A stretch of 64,000 bases of DNA from an uncultured Caldilineaceae bacterium (lineage in GTDB: Bacteria; Chloroflexota; Anaerolineae; Caldilineales; Caldilineaceae): contig OY282381.1 in the NCBI GenBank assembly GCA_958295915.1, forward strand, positions 2,750,722 to 2,814,721. The letters run 5' to 3'. The translations under genes were made by a program, and so were the position numbers. Position 1 is the stretch's first letter, and each line of letters starts with the position of its first letter. The notes under the pieces were generated by a model that was given only the letters and a program-made list of their open reading frames with translations, was not told where the DNA came from and ran no database searches. Positions 44,641-53,882 of this stretch are shown here, one piece after another.

Positions 44641-45650
44641 CAGAAATACCCCTGCCGCTTTCTATCCTCCATCGCCGCTTCGCTGTGGCGGTCGTCGGCA
44701 CGGTCGCCTCGTTCGGTGATGCGGGCCGTGGCGACCTCTTCAATGATTTCCGTCAGGCTCGAGGCGGACGAGGCAACCGCGCCTGTGCAGGTCATGTCGC
44801 CGATTGTGCGGAAGCGCACTCGCTGACGGCGAACGGTTTCGTCGGCCTGCGGTGTCACGTAAGCGCCGATTGCCAGCAGAATCCCATCGCGTCTGACCAC
44901 TTCCCGTTCGTGGGCGAAGTAGAGACTGGGCAGGTCGATCTTCTGCTCGGCGATGTACCGCCAGATGTCCAACTCGGTCCAGTTGCTGATAGGGAAGACT
45001 CTGAAATGTTCGTCGCTGTGTTTGCGCCCATTGAAAAGATTCCATAGCTCTGGCCGCTGGTTTTTCGGATTCCACTGGCCGAACGCGTCTCGGTGTGAGA
45101 AGAAGCGCTCCTTTGCCCGCGCCTTTTCCTCATCACGGCGGGCGCCGCCCACTGCCGCGTCCACCCGCAGTTCCGTCAGAGCATCCAGGAGTGTTACAGT
45201 CTGCAGTCTGTTACGGCTGGGGTTCGGCGTCGGCTCCTCCTGCACCCGCCCGGCGTCGATAGAATCCTGCACAGAGCGCACCAGAAGTCGGGCGTCCAAC
45301 TGCTTCACCAACCGATCGCGAAAGGCCAGTGTTTCCGGAAAATTGTGGCCGGTGTCGATGTGCAGAAGCGGGAAAGGGATCCGACCCGGCAAGAAGGCTT
45401 TGCGCGTCAAATACGCGCACACGATCGAATCTTTGCCGCCGGAGAAGAGCAGACAGGGCCTTTCGAACTGGGCCGCTACCTCTCGCAGCACATAGATCGC
45501 TTCCGACTCAAGTTGATGTAGATGTCCGGATAGTTCCGGCTTCATGGCTCTGGAAGAGCTTGCCATGGCCGCGGGCCGGCGCGCCAGCCCTTCCCTAGCG
45601 GTCGTTGTGGGTACTGGTTCCAATATTGCTTCCAAAGAGGGGTCGTCCAT
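44640..45650 (-). CDS. cysD: Sulfate adenylyltransferase subunit 2
   Basis: 336 residues if the first ATG is used; the conserved part begins at HLHQLESEAIYVLREV (about residue 42), so a start at 45544 (MKPELSGHL) is also possible. PAPS-reductase-type P-loop LFSGGKDSIV, HIDTGHNFPETLAFRD, GGARRDEEKARAKERFFSHRD and FRVFPISNWTELDIWRYI are all typical. It adenylates sulfate with ATP, driven by the CysN GTPase encoded next. Genes overlap by one base. Confidence 0.95.
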   Translation of the reverse strand: MDDPSLEAILEPVPTTTAREGLARRPAAMASSSRAMKPELSGHLHQLESEAIYVLREVAAQFERPCLLFSGGKDSIVCAYLTRKAFLPGRIPFPLLHIDTGHNFPETLAFRDRLVKQLDARLLVRSVQDSIDAGRVQEEPTPNPSRNRLQTVTLLDALTELRVDAAVGGARRDEEKARAKERFFSHRDAFGQWNPKNQRPELWNLFNGRKHSDEHFRVFPISNWTELDIWRYIAEQKIDLPSLYFAHEREVVRRDGILLAIGAYVTPQADETVRRQRVRFRTIGDMTCTGAVASSASSLTEIIEEVATARITERGDRADDRHSEAAMEDRKRQGYF

Positions 45651-46071
45651 ATATTCATCTCGTGCGAAAACCGCGGTTTTCAGTGGTTAGCGGCCAGTGG
45701 CCAGTAACGGCGCTGGCCACTGGCAACTGATCTGTATGTGTGCCGTTACTCCGAATCTTCAATGCGGTATTCCGGCCAGTTTACTGTTTGAGTATCGACT
45801 TCGGATGGCGCTCATACCTCATACTACGATGTAATCGCGCTTTCAGGCAAACTTGACTTGCAGAAAAAGCAAAAAAAGAGGGAAGAGGAGAGAAGAGAGA
45901 AACACCACCTCTCACTGCTCATTTCTCTACCCTCGCTTCTTCCGAATTGGTAATCTCTTGTCTTCACGGTTACAATAACATAGATCAGTTGCCAGTAGTC
46001 AGCGCTGTTTTTTAGTTGTCAGTTTTCAGTAGTCAGTGAACTGCAGTTACTCGAAATTAAAAAGAGGATAT
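45651..46071. other. Repeat-rich intergenic region between divergent genes
   Basis: No gene seen. Family 1 copies lie at 45678-45732 and 45985-46052, a family 2 hairpin at 45875-45955. Between them is ordinary sequence (45740-45870) without a recognisable motif. Confidence 0.6.
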
Positions 46072-47715
46072 ATGAATTCGCAAACTGGATATCCACATCG
46101 CCAAGCTTCGCTTTCCAATTCAGTATTCGCACGATGCGCACCCTCTGCGGCGCCCGCATACCTCACTCCTGGTCGGTCACTGGGCGCCCTATCGATTGAA
46201 TTCAACGCAAAGACGCAGAGGCGCAAAGACGCAACGATTCCTGGTTTTCTTTGCGGCATCGCGTCCTGGCGCCATTGCGTTTTTTCGATCTTCTGGCGCT
46301 CAGGAATGATTGCCCTGCTGTTCATGGCCGGTTGCGCTGCTGATGGCACATGGAGTCCGCCTTCTTTCACCCCCACCCCTGCGGGGGAGACGGCGCCAGC
46401 AGCCGCCGATGAAAACACGTCAGCCACATCTGGGTTTGCCCCACAGCAGGCGATGCACAGAGGCGTTCCTGTCGGTTTCACCACTGAAGGGTATCCGTAC
46501 CGCGGCGATCCGAGCGCGGCCATTACCATCTATGAATACAGTGACTACGAATGTCCCTATTGCGCCCGTCATGTCATCCAGATCGAACCGGCCCTGCTGG
46601 CTGGATTCGTCGAAAGCGGCGATGTGAAATTCGTTTTCCGCGATATGCCCCTATCTTCTATACACCCCCACGCTCTTGCGGCGGCCATTGCCGCCAACTG
46701 TATAGCTGAGCAGGATATCGTCCTCTTCTGGCAGATGCACGACAAGCTCTTCCGTACCCAGAAGGAGTGGGCGCCTCTGGAGGAGGCCCTGTCATTTTTT
46801 GCCGGGCTGGCCCAGGATCTAGGCGCTGATGCCAGCCAATATGGGGCCTGCATAGCCAACAGCGAGACCCAAGTGGCAAAGGTGAACGAGAGCCTGGATG
46901 AAGCCCAGTCCCTTGGCTTCAACGGCACGCCCAGCTTCCGCTTTGTCAGAGAAGAGTCCGGCGAAGCGTTCAACCTCACAGGCGCCCAGCCTTATGATAC
47001 CTTTTCCCAGTGGATCGAAACGATCGCGGCTGGCGGGGCGCCACAAGGACCGGCGCAGGCGCAACAACAACAGCAGCAGGGAGACTCACAGCTGCCCTTC
47101 TGGGCTACAGCGGAGGGCTTGGCCTCCGACCCGGATCGCCCTGGCTTCACTATCGCCGGTGATGAATATTACGGCAATAGCGATGCGCCTATCGTCGTCG
47201 TCGAATTCAGCGACTTTCAGTGCCCCTACTGCCAGCGCCACACCTTGACGACACAGCCAGTTCTGGACGAAACGTTCATCGAGCAGGGGGATGTCATGTG
47301 GGTATTCAAGCATTTCCCCATTCAAAGCACCCATCCCTTCGCCTTCTCCGCCTCTATCGCCGCCGAGTGCGCAGCCCAGCAAGACGCATTTTGGAAGTTC
47401 CACCATCGTCTGTTTGAGGAGATGGGAGAGTGGACCCACTCGGAGAACAGCGACTATTTTGTCGCTCTGGCCGCTGAATTCGGTCTGGATACAGATGCCT
47501 TTGCAACCTGTCTGACACAAGATCAATCCGCCCAGGCTGTGCAGAGTGATATGCAGGATGGCTCGCCCTTCGTCCGCGGCACGCCCACCTTCGTGGTTCT
47601 CTACGGCGGCCAGGGCCGGCTGATCCCTGGCGCGCTGCCCACCGACCAGTTTGTGACTGCGCTCTCGCAAATGCTCAGTGAAGCTGTCCCTGGGGGTGGA
47701 GGCGCCGGCGAGTAG
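46072..47715 (+). CDS. Lipoprotein with two DsbA-like thioredoxin domains
   Basis: 547 residues from ATG 46072, which has AGAGG well placed. The first ~75 residues are encoded by family 4 and family 3 repeats. They end in a lipoprotein-like signal (FWRSGMIALLFMAGC), so maturation at the Cys near residue 86 is plausible. Two DsbA-type domains follow: EYSDYECPYCARHV (about 162) and EFSDFQCPYCQRHT (about 380), each with CPYC and a VFRDMPL or VFKHFPI strand and cis-Pro loop (GTPSFRF, GTPTFVV). It likely catalyses disulfide chemistry on the outer face of the membrane. Confidence 0.85.
   Translation: MNSQTGYPHRQASLSNSVFARCAPSAAPAYLTPGRSLGALSIEFNAKTQRRKDATIPGFLCGIASWRHCVFSIFWRSGMIALLFMAGCAADGTWSPPSFTPTPAGETAPAAADENTSATSGFAPQQAMHRGVPVGFTTEGYPYRGDPSAAITIYEYSDYECPYCARHVIQIEPALLAGFVESGDVKFVFRDMPLSSIHPHALAAAIAANCIAEQDIVLFWQMHDKLFRTQKEWAPLEEALSFFAGLAQDLGADASQYGACIANSETQVAKVNESLDEAQSLGFNGTPSFRFVREESGEAFNLTGAQPYDTFSQWIETIAAGGAPQGPAQAQQQQQQGDSQLPFWATAEGLASDPDRPGFTIAGDEYYGNSDAPIVVVEFSDFQCPYCQRHTLTTQPVLDETFIEQGDVMWVFKHFPIQSTHPFAFSASIAAECAAQQDAFWKFHHRLFEEMGEWTHSENSDYFVALAAEFGLDTDAFATCLTQDQSAQAVQSDMQDGSPFVRGTPTFVVLYGGQGRLIPGALPTDQFVTALSQMLSEAVPGGGGAGE
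46117..46163. repeat. Palindromic repeat (family 4)
   Basis: CAATTCAGTATTCGCACGAT then GCGCACCCTCTGCGGCG. The reverse complement (GCGCATCGTGCGAATACTGA) recurs inside the pseudo-tubulin gene at 55303-55342 and in varied form at 55883-55925 and 42622-42652. Confidence 0.65.
46200..46290. repeat. ACGCAA-rich dispersed repeat (family 3)
   Basis: CAACGCAAAGACGCAGAGGC, then GCATCGCGTCCTGGCGCCAT. The arms are partly complementary. It is read as the N-terminal region of the double-DsbA protein. Confidence 0.65.
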
Positions 47716-47763
47716 GATCACTTGTCACTGGCCGCCAGGCATGTATGAAGTATGCAGGGTATT

Positions 47764-47791
47764 TTGTTTCCAGTTTGCGCTGTGTTACAAT
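47764..47791 (+). promoter_or_regulatory. Promoter of the VWA/tubulin operon
   Basis: TTGTTT (47764-47769), a 16-base spacer and TACAAT (47786-47791), with TGT directly before the -10 (extended -10). The leader to the VWA start is about 200 bases and contains a family 1 repeat (47827-47875). Nothing else was recognised in the leader. Confidence 0.45.
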
Positions 47792-47994
47792 TTTGGGAGA
47801 TAGAAGCGGAGCTTCGATGCGCGCATGTCAGTTGCCAGTAGTCAGTTTTCAGCGCCGTTAGTGTTGCGGTTGCTCCCCGATCTCCCATCGGCTATAATCC
47901 GCGCATGGGGCAACCTCCCCTCCGCCGCTATCCATCAGATCCGTGAAACCGGTGTTTTCTGATGCCATCGTCGACACATGAATAGGAGCGCCAT

Positions 47995-50900
47995 CTGCCG
48001 AAAATCGTTATTCAACGGCTTCTGATCGTATTCATCTGGCTACTGTTCGGGCATGTCGACCTCCAGGCAGCAGGCCATGCTGTCGCGGATTCCTCATCCA
48101 CTCGACTCGATGGAGTGGGTACTGAAATAAATATCGATGTAATCGTCATTCTCGACGACTCCGGCAGCATGGCCACCTGCTGGCCCTGGCCACAGGAGGG
48201 CCCACCCTATGGTCCTCCCTGTGAAGGCGTCAGTTATAACGCGCCCAGCGATCCGAACGAACTGCGCTACAGCGCGGCCCGTTTGTTGATCCATCTGGCT
48301 GACGGCGCGGATCGCATAGCGGTATTGCGCTTTGATAATAGGGCAGAGGGCGTTGGCGCGTTGGGTCTGTTGCAGGAAGTCGGGGGCGCGGAGAACCGCC
48401 GACGTTTGGCTGCATCTCTGCAGCCACCCACGGACTATGCGCTGCGCGGCTTCACACGCCTGGATTTGGGTTTGGAGGAGGCTCTGAATCTGCTCAATGT
48501 TAGCCGCGATCCCAACCGTAGCCAGTACGTGCTGCTGCTGACAGACGGCGAGCCGACTGCCCCTATCGCGATTGCAGATCAAGAGGAGATGATCACGGAT
48601 CTGCTGGAACAGATTCAGGCTGCCGGCGCGTTGGTCTATCCGGTTATTCTCTGCAATGCGGATGCAGGCTGCCCCGATTATTTTCTCAAAAACAGCTTGC
48701 CTCGGGCACGAGAGGCGAAGAGTTCGCAGGATATCCTGCGTATTTTCAGTGAAGTTTTCGCTGAGATGAAGTCGGACCGCTCTGTCGTCACTCAACGCAA
48801 CTTGCGTGGCGATCTGACTATCTCTATTCGCGAGGCGCATGGGGTGGGCAGCATGGCGTTCGTCAGCCCCCGCGCGGCGATCACTTCTGTGCAACGGGAC
48901 GGCGCGCCGATGCTGACGCGGAGTATTCTCGCCGACGGCAATGTCGATTTGAACGTTGCTGTCGAGCCACTGCCAGCCGGGGCATGGGTGGCGAAGACAA
49001 CGGATCTCAGCAGCTTTGCCGTGGTTCAGGCGGACAGTTACCCGGAACTGCTCTTCCCGCCGCCTAGCGTACAGGACAATCCAGCGTCTACGCGTTATTA
49101 TCCGACGGGCAAGGCGCCTCTGGTGGTTGTGAGGGGGGCCGGCCCCGCTGCGGACGAGCCACTGCTGCTCGACGGCGCGACGCCGATCCCCTCCTTGGGC
49201 CAGGCAGGATTGTCTTACGCGCCACTGTGGGGCGCGCTGCCTGGCGGAGGGGAGGATATTTCGCGCGCCACTGTAGGGCGCAATATGGGGGCGCTGCAGC
49301 TTTCCGGCAGCCCGGAAGAGGTGACGATCCAATTGGGAGAGGACGAGCGCCCGTTGCAGTTGCGTCGCACCTTCCAGCTGCAGGCCCGAGACGACTTGCC
49401 CAGGGCGCAGGTATTCTCGCCCTCGGTCAACGATATCGGCATTCTCAGCGACGGTAGTCTGCAATTGCAGATCGGTTTTGGCCCCGGCGCCCTGCTGCGG
49501 GAAGTGCAGGCCACCGTGTACGTGACAGATATGACGGCGGACGCGGACGGCGGCGGCCGGGCTGTATACCAGAAGGCGCTCAACTGCCAGGATCAGATCT
49601 GCTCCGACAACGGCTTTATGCCCGTGGACGGGCGTAGCTACCAGGCGTTGTTCTTGCTCACGGCTGTAGTGGATGGGGTTCGTTTTGGCGACTTTGCCCA
49701 GACGCCGTTGGATGTAGCGCCGTCGGTTTATTTGCGAGGGTTGCCGGCGGAGATCGATCTGGCGAAGATGCCGTACGGGGGGTGGCCGCTGACGGTGCAG
49801 GCGGGTACAGTGGAAGAGATCGGCAGTCTGGAGGGATCTCTGACTTTGCGTCGGGCAGACACGGGCAAAGTTGTCAGGGAAGTTGCCCTGAATTTTTCCG
49901 TCGATGTGCCAGAAAGCGGCAGCCAAATGGCTCTCTTACACGTGGATGGCCTGGATTCGCTCCGCCCTGGTGAGTATGAAGGCGAATTGGATCTGTCGGC
50001 CTTCGGCCCGGCGGGCTTGCCAATGGAGGTGCAGATTCGTCCTGCGCCCTCGCTGCCTGTGGCAATAAACGTTCCCCGTTCCGTGGCCCGCATTCAGGCG
50101 CAGGAGGCCGACTTCGGCGAGCTGCCTTTCGATACATCACCCAATTTCCGACTGAACGAGGAGATTCTGCTGCCGGTCGTCTATTCTGCGGACAGCCCTT
50201 TCCGGCTGACGGTTGAACTGATTGAAAGCAGTTGCAGCGATCTGGCCGCTACGGCCGGCGATCTGCAACCGCATGGCGACGGTTGGGCGCTTCCGGTTCG
50301 CTTACAGAGCCAGGGGCTTATGCTGCCCGGTGGCTGCCACGGCAGCCTGCGACTGACGGGCCCCAGCCAGGATTTTGACGTTTTTCCAGAGACAGTTCCC
50401 TACCGTGTGCAGATTCGCGGAGTGGAGTGGAGTGTTGCCGGCGCGCTGGATTTCGGTGATCTGGGGCGGGCCGGCGAACAGTCTACGCAAACGCTGCTGC
50501 TACGTTTCGACGGCAAGAGGCCTTTTGTGGTAGAAGTGGAAGAGATTGCCGCCTATGGAGAGACCGGCCAGGATGCTGTGACAGTGGACGACCGTTTTCT
50601 GGAGGCGCCAGCGGTGGAGATCGACGAATTGCCGGATGCGAACGGATTTTATAAGGTTCCCATCACCCTGGTCGCCCGTAAGGCCCTGCCCAAAGATCCT
50701 CTGCGCGGATCGTTCTATAGCGGAGATCTGGTGCTGGGCATCGCTGGTCTGCCCCATGAGGTGCGTTCGGTGGATGTGAGCTTCCGCAGCCCGACGCTCT
50801 ATCAGCGTTATGTAGAGTGGTGGTTGCGTCCGTTTTACACATTCCCGCTGTTTCTCTGTACCGCTCCGCTGTCCTTGCTGTTGCTGCTGATCGCGGTGGC

Positions 50901-51216
50901 CCGTATCCGTAGCCGTGGGTACAATATTGATGATGCAGAGGAACCGGATGTGACCCTGCCAGGGCAGGCGTTTCCGCTGACGCCGGAGTCGGGAATTGCA
51001 TTTGTCAGATCAGATTTTGAGGATAGCGCTGACCGTACCGCTAGGGGAACCGCCGCCCAGGATGTTAGTTGGGACGCGATTTGGAGCCAGGGAGGGTGGG
51101 GGGCAGAGCCGTCTTCGGCTGAGAGAGCGAACGACACAGAGCTGGCCGACAACACCTGGAGTAATACGGCCAAAGACGAGGACACAGGCGATCCTTGGGC
51201 TGATCAAAGGGGCTGA
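47995..51216 (+). CDS. Exported VWA protein with C-terminal membrane helix and cytosolic tail
   Basis: 1073 residues if translation begins at CTG 47995, six bases after AGGAG. The first ATG/GTG alternative (GTG 48115) would remove the signal peptide. Residues 1-30 form that signal (KIVIQRLLIVFIWLLFG, ...LQAAGHA). The VWA domain follows: MIDAS D54-x-S56-x-S58, the threonine region at LRGFTRLDLGLEEAL, and LLLTDGEPT. Then come about 650 residues of beta-rich extracellular repeats, a membrane helix (about 948-972) and a 100-residue acidic, Trp-containing cytosolic tail. VWA domains bind ligands through a metal ion. It lies 36 bases before the tubulin gene and should transmit a surface signal or anchor to it. 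A family 5 repeat is in frame at 49262-49284. Confidence 0.85.
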   Translation: MPKIVIQRLLIVFIWLLFGHVDLQAAGHAVADSSSTRLDGVGTEINIDVIVILDDSGSMATCWPWPQEGPPYGPPCEGVSYNAPSDPNELRYSAARLLIHLADGADRIAVLRFDNRAEGVGALGLLQEVGGAENRRRLAASLQPPTDYALRGFTRLDLGLEEALNLLNVSRDPNRSQYVLLLTDGEPTAPIAIADQEEMITDLLEQIQAAGALVYPVILCNADAGCPDYFLKNSLPRAREAKSSQDILRIFSEVFAEMKSDRSVVTQRNLRGDLTISIREAHGVGSMAFVSPRAAITSVQRDGAPMLTRSILADGNVDLNVAVEPLPAGAWVAKTTDLSSFAVVQADSYPELLFPPPSVQDNPASTRYYPTGKAPLVVVRGAGPAADEPLLLDGATPIPSLGQAGLSYAPLWGALPGGGEDISRATVGRNMGALQLSGSPEEVTIQLGEDERPLQLRRTFQLQARDDLPRAQVFSPSVNDIGILSDGSLQLQIGFGPGALLREVQATVYVTDMTADADGGGRAVYQKALNCQDQICSDNGFMPVDGRSYQALFLLTAVVDGVRFGDFAQTPLDVAPSVYLRGLPAEIDLAKMPYGGWPLTVQAGTVEEIGSLEGSLTLRRADTGKVVREVALNFSVDVPESGSQMALLHVDGLDSLRPGEYEGELDLSAFGPAGLPMEVQIRPAPSLPVAINVPRSVARIQAQEADFGELPFDTSPNFRLNEEILLPVVYSADSPFRLTVELIESSCSDLAATAGDLQPHGDGWALPVRLQSQGLMLPGGCHGSLRLTGPSQDFDVFPETVPYRVQIRGVEWSVAGALDFGDLGRAGEQSTQTLLLRFDGKRPFVVEVEEIAAYGETGQDAVTVDDRFLEAPAVEIDELPDANGFYKVPITLVARKALPKDPLRGSFYSGDLVLGIAGLPHEVRSVDVSFRSPTLYQRYVEWWLRPFYTFPLFLCTAPLSLLLLLIAVARIRSRGYNIDDAEEPDVTLPGQAFPLTPESGIAFVRSDFEDSADRTARGTAAQDVSWDAIWSQGGWGAEPSSAERANDTELADNTWSNTAKDEDTGDPWADQRG
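49262..49284. repeat. Palindromic coding insert (family 5)
   Basis: CGCGCGCCACTGTAGGGCGC then AA, read as SRATVGRN in the VWA protein. Confidence 0.65.
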
Positions 51217-51252
51217 TATGGCCCTCCGAGAGATAGTGAACAGGAACCCGAA

Positions 51253-53781
51253 ATGGATCAAGACGCGGCGCCGTTTTTCAGTGAAAAACCGACAATCTAT
51301 CCGACTCTCGTCGTGGGTGTAGGCGGCATGGGCACCAATACTGTGCGGGCAGTCAAACGGCGTCTGCGCAAAGCGTGGGGCGGCGATTCCCTACCGGCAA
51401 TGATTCAACTGCTGGCGATGGATACAGAACCGCTGATCAATCGACTCGATCAGGAGCCTCTCTACGCCGATGAATCCGCCTACATGGGCAAATTTGACGC
51501 GACTCGCCTGGTGAGCAATCTGGAAAACCATCCGGAGATCGCTCGCTGGTGGGACTACCCGTCGATTCCCCTGGGGTATATTCACAACGGCGCCAAACAG
51601 CTGCGGCCAATCGGTCGGCTGTCATTCTTTCGTAATTACGTTACCTTCAAGCGGCTGTTGGAGACGAAATACGCATCTCTGGATAAGATCCGCGATCTGG
51701 AGATGGCCCAGAACCGTCGCTTTCCGGTGATGAGCAACTATCAGCTGGTGTATGTTGTCAGCAGCCTGTGCGGTGGCACCGGCGCCGGCATGTTTATGGA
51801 TGTAGCGCACCGGGTGCGGGCGTTGGTGCGTAGTAATGCCCGCGTTGTGGGCATCTTTTTTCTGCCAGACGTGCTGGAAGAAGAGATCAACAGCGATCTG
51901 CAACGACGACGCATCAAAGCCAATGCCTACGCCGCGCTGAAAGAGTTGAACTATTTTCAGGAGACACAGCAATTCCAGGAACTCTATCCCAGCGAACAGC
52001 GGACACTGCCTGACACCCCTTATGCGCCCTTTGACTTTATTTTTTTGGTCGGGCGCACCAATCGCGACGGCCGCAGCCTGGCCCGCAAGGCCGACGCTGA
52101 GAATCTGGCCGCGCATCTCATTCAACTTACGGCCATCAGCCATCTGAGCAGTGAAATTCTCGGGCTGGAGGTAAATGTTGTACGCGAACGCATGTCTGGG
52201 GGCGTGGCGGCGGCGGAGGTGGTGAACGAACGCCGGTCGCAGAAAGGGCACTATCTTGTCTATAGCAGCTTTGCCGCATCCGCTATCGTCGCGCCGGACG
52301 AGACGCTGGTCAATTTCTGGCAACAGGCCTTTTTGGCGGACTGCATGCGGCGTTTTGCCGCTGGCCCGGAGCTCAATGATCCCCGCCAGTCTATCTCCCC
52401 GGCGGCCCATCAGAAGGTAATCACGGTTTGGCAGAGGCTTCTGTCCGGGATGCGCGCCCGCTATCTTTCCCTGGACAACGATCGCTTAGAGGAGTTGGCG
52501 GCAGAGATCGAAGAGCAGCGCGGGGCATGGCTGGGTTTTAAGGCAGCGGTTGACAACGCCTTGCGGCAGGTGATTCTGGAGACAGGACTGCGGGGCGCGC
52601 TGGCCCTGACGGAGCTGATGGGGCCGCCCAATCCCTCCACTGCCCCACTGGAATCGCTGCCCAAACAGAGGCTCTTTCTGCTGAGCAACCAACCGGTATC
52701 GGAGGAGGACCGCTCCCGCTGGCGTTCGTCGCTGGCTCAGGAGGGAGGGGCCATAGAACAGATTGGCCAGATCGCCGGCGGCTTCGGCGACCTGCTGCTG
52801 ACGGCCTTCAATCCCCGTCAGGCCCGCGATCGGGCGCAGGACGTACGTGTCCGCAAGGCCCGCGCCCGCCTCCACCAGCGCCGGGACATGCTGGAACGGA
52901 CACTGGTAGAGAGGCTCTCCGCGTACAGCACGCAGATGCGGGAGGTGTTCCGCACGCAGATAAACAATGCCGGCGGCGCGCTGGCTCGGGCCAATCAGGA
53001 GGCAGGGCGGGCCGCGGAACGTATCGATCCCCGTACCCCCGATGGCACGGCCAGCACCAACACCTACTATGAATTGGAGACCGGCGCGGTCGGGCGGGAT
53101 TATCTGCAACATTTTTATCGCAGCGCGGCCCAGGTAGTCTATCCCAACGACTGGGATGCCTTGTTGGGGCATCTTATCGATAGAATTTTGCACTACAGCC
53201 AGGCGGTCAGCACCGAGGATCTGTTCGCAACGCTGGCGACCGCAATCGCCACAGAAAGGGACCTGTTGGGCAGGGTGCTGCAGTGCGTGGACATCCGCCA
53301 CATCATCGGCGTGCAACATGGCGAGGAGGCGCAGCAGGCCCGGCCTCTGCCCAACAACCGCGTGCAGCAATGGCTGGACCGTCTGAATCCTTACATCCGC
53401 TGGGACTCAGACCGCTTCAGTTTCCACGATGCCAATCTGGAGCATATCCGTCTGGCGGCCACGCCCTCCACCCGCGAAGATGATGTCCAGTTGGCGCTGG
53501 CAATGATAGGCCAGGAGGACATCAAATGGGTGCCCACCGGCGACACCGGACGCATGGACGCTGTCTGGATTGTCCACGGCCTGCCAGTGACACTGATCGA
53601 TAGGCTGGATGAGTTTCGGGAACAGTATGAAAACACGCAGGATTTTCCTGCGCGGGAGGAGTTTCATCTCCATCCCGCCTGGGCTGATCTGCCCGAAATC
53701 ACTGAAGAAGACCCCAATACACTCAGCCGGCGGCTCTCAGACAGAGAGTATCAGCCCTGGGGTATGTCTAATCGTCGATAA
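51253..53781 (+). CDS. Tubulin/FtsZ-superfamily GTPase (Tubulin_2 type)
   Basis: 842 residues. AGGAA precedes the ATG. The N-terminal strand-loop VVGVGGMGTNTV (about 18-29) and the tubulin signature GGTGAG (174-179, in SSLCGGTGAGMF) place it in the tubulin/FtsZ superfamily. VVGIFFLPD (198) and AYAALKELNYF follow. Beyond residue ~300 come a long helical C-terminal region with coiled-coil stretches (VRKARARLHQRRDML) and VHGL at 774. It is much longer than FtsZ and belongs to the large-tubulin group I know as Tubulin_2. It should bind GTP and perhaps polymerise in the cytosol. VWA and membrane partners flank it in the operon. Confidence 0.9.
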   Translation: MDQDAAPFFSEKPTIYPTLVVGVGGMGTNTVRAVKRRLRKAWGGDSLPAMIQLLAMDTEPLINRLDQEPLYADESAYMGKFDATRLVSNLENHPEIARWWDYPSIPLGYIHNGAKQLRPIGRLSFFRNYVTFKRLLETKYASLDKIRDLEMAQNRRFPVMSNYQLVYVVSSLCGGTGAGMFMDVAHRVRALVRSNARVVGIFFLPDVLEEEINSDLQRRRIKANAYAALKELNYFQETQQFQELYPSEQRTLPDTPYAPFDFIFLVGRTNRDGRSLARKADAENLAAHLIQLTAISHLSSEILGLEVNVVRERMSGGVAAAEVVNERRSQKGHYLVYSSFAASAIVAPDETLVNFWQQAFLADCMRRFAAGPELNDPRQSISPAAHQKVITVWQRLLSGMRARYLSLDNDRLEELAAEIEEQRGAWLGFKAAVDNALRQVILETGLRGALALTELMGPPNPSTAPLESLPKQRLFLLSNQPVSEEDRSRWRSSLAQEGGAIEQIGQIAGGFGDLLLTAFNPRQARDRAQDVRVRKARARLHQRRDMLERTLVERLSAYSTQMREVFRTQINNAGGALARANQEAGRAAERIDPRTPDGTASTNTYYELETGAVGRDYLQHFYRSAAQVVYPNDWDALLGHLIDRILHYSQAVSTEDLFATLATAIATERDLLGRVLQCVDIRHIIGVQHGEEAQQARPLPNNRVQQWLDRLNPYIRWDSDRFSFHDANLEHIRLAATPSTREDDVQLALAMIGQEDIKWVPTGDTGRMDAVWIVHGLPVTLIDRLDEFREQYENTQDFPAREEFHLHPAWADLPEITEEDPNTLSRRLSDREYQPWGMSNRR

Positions 53782-53882
53782 GCCACTGCGAAGACTCGTT
53801 TCCAGGTAAACTTTGCGCATTCGATTCCATTCATCAACGTCGCGCCCCGGCGGGCGACACAACACCCATTAGGCATCGTTTT

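Noticed and set aside
48094..49926. 610-codon minus-strand open frame opposite the VWA gene
   Set aside because: Shadow of the VWA coding sequence; Arg/Gln/His-rich with no motif. The same holds for the 566-codon frame at 58485-60185 and the 376-codon frame at 294-1424.
51253..53781. Cell-division FtsZ
   Set aside because: 842 residues, a long C-terminal helical region, and no ftsA/mur context. It matches the large Tubulin_2-type group and not FtsZ.
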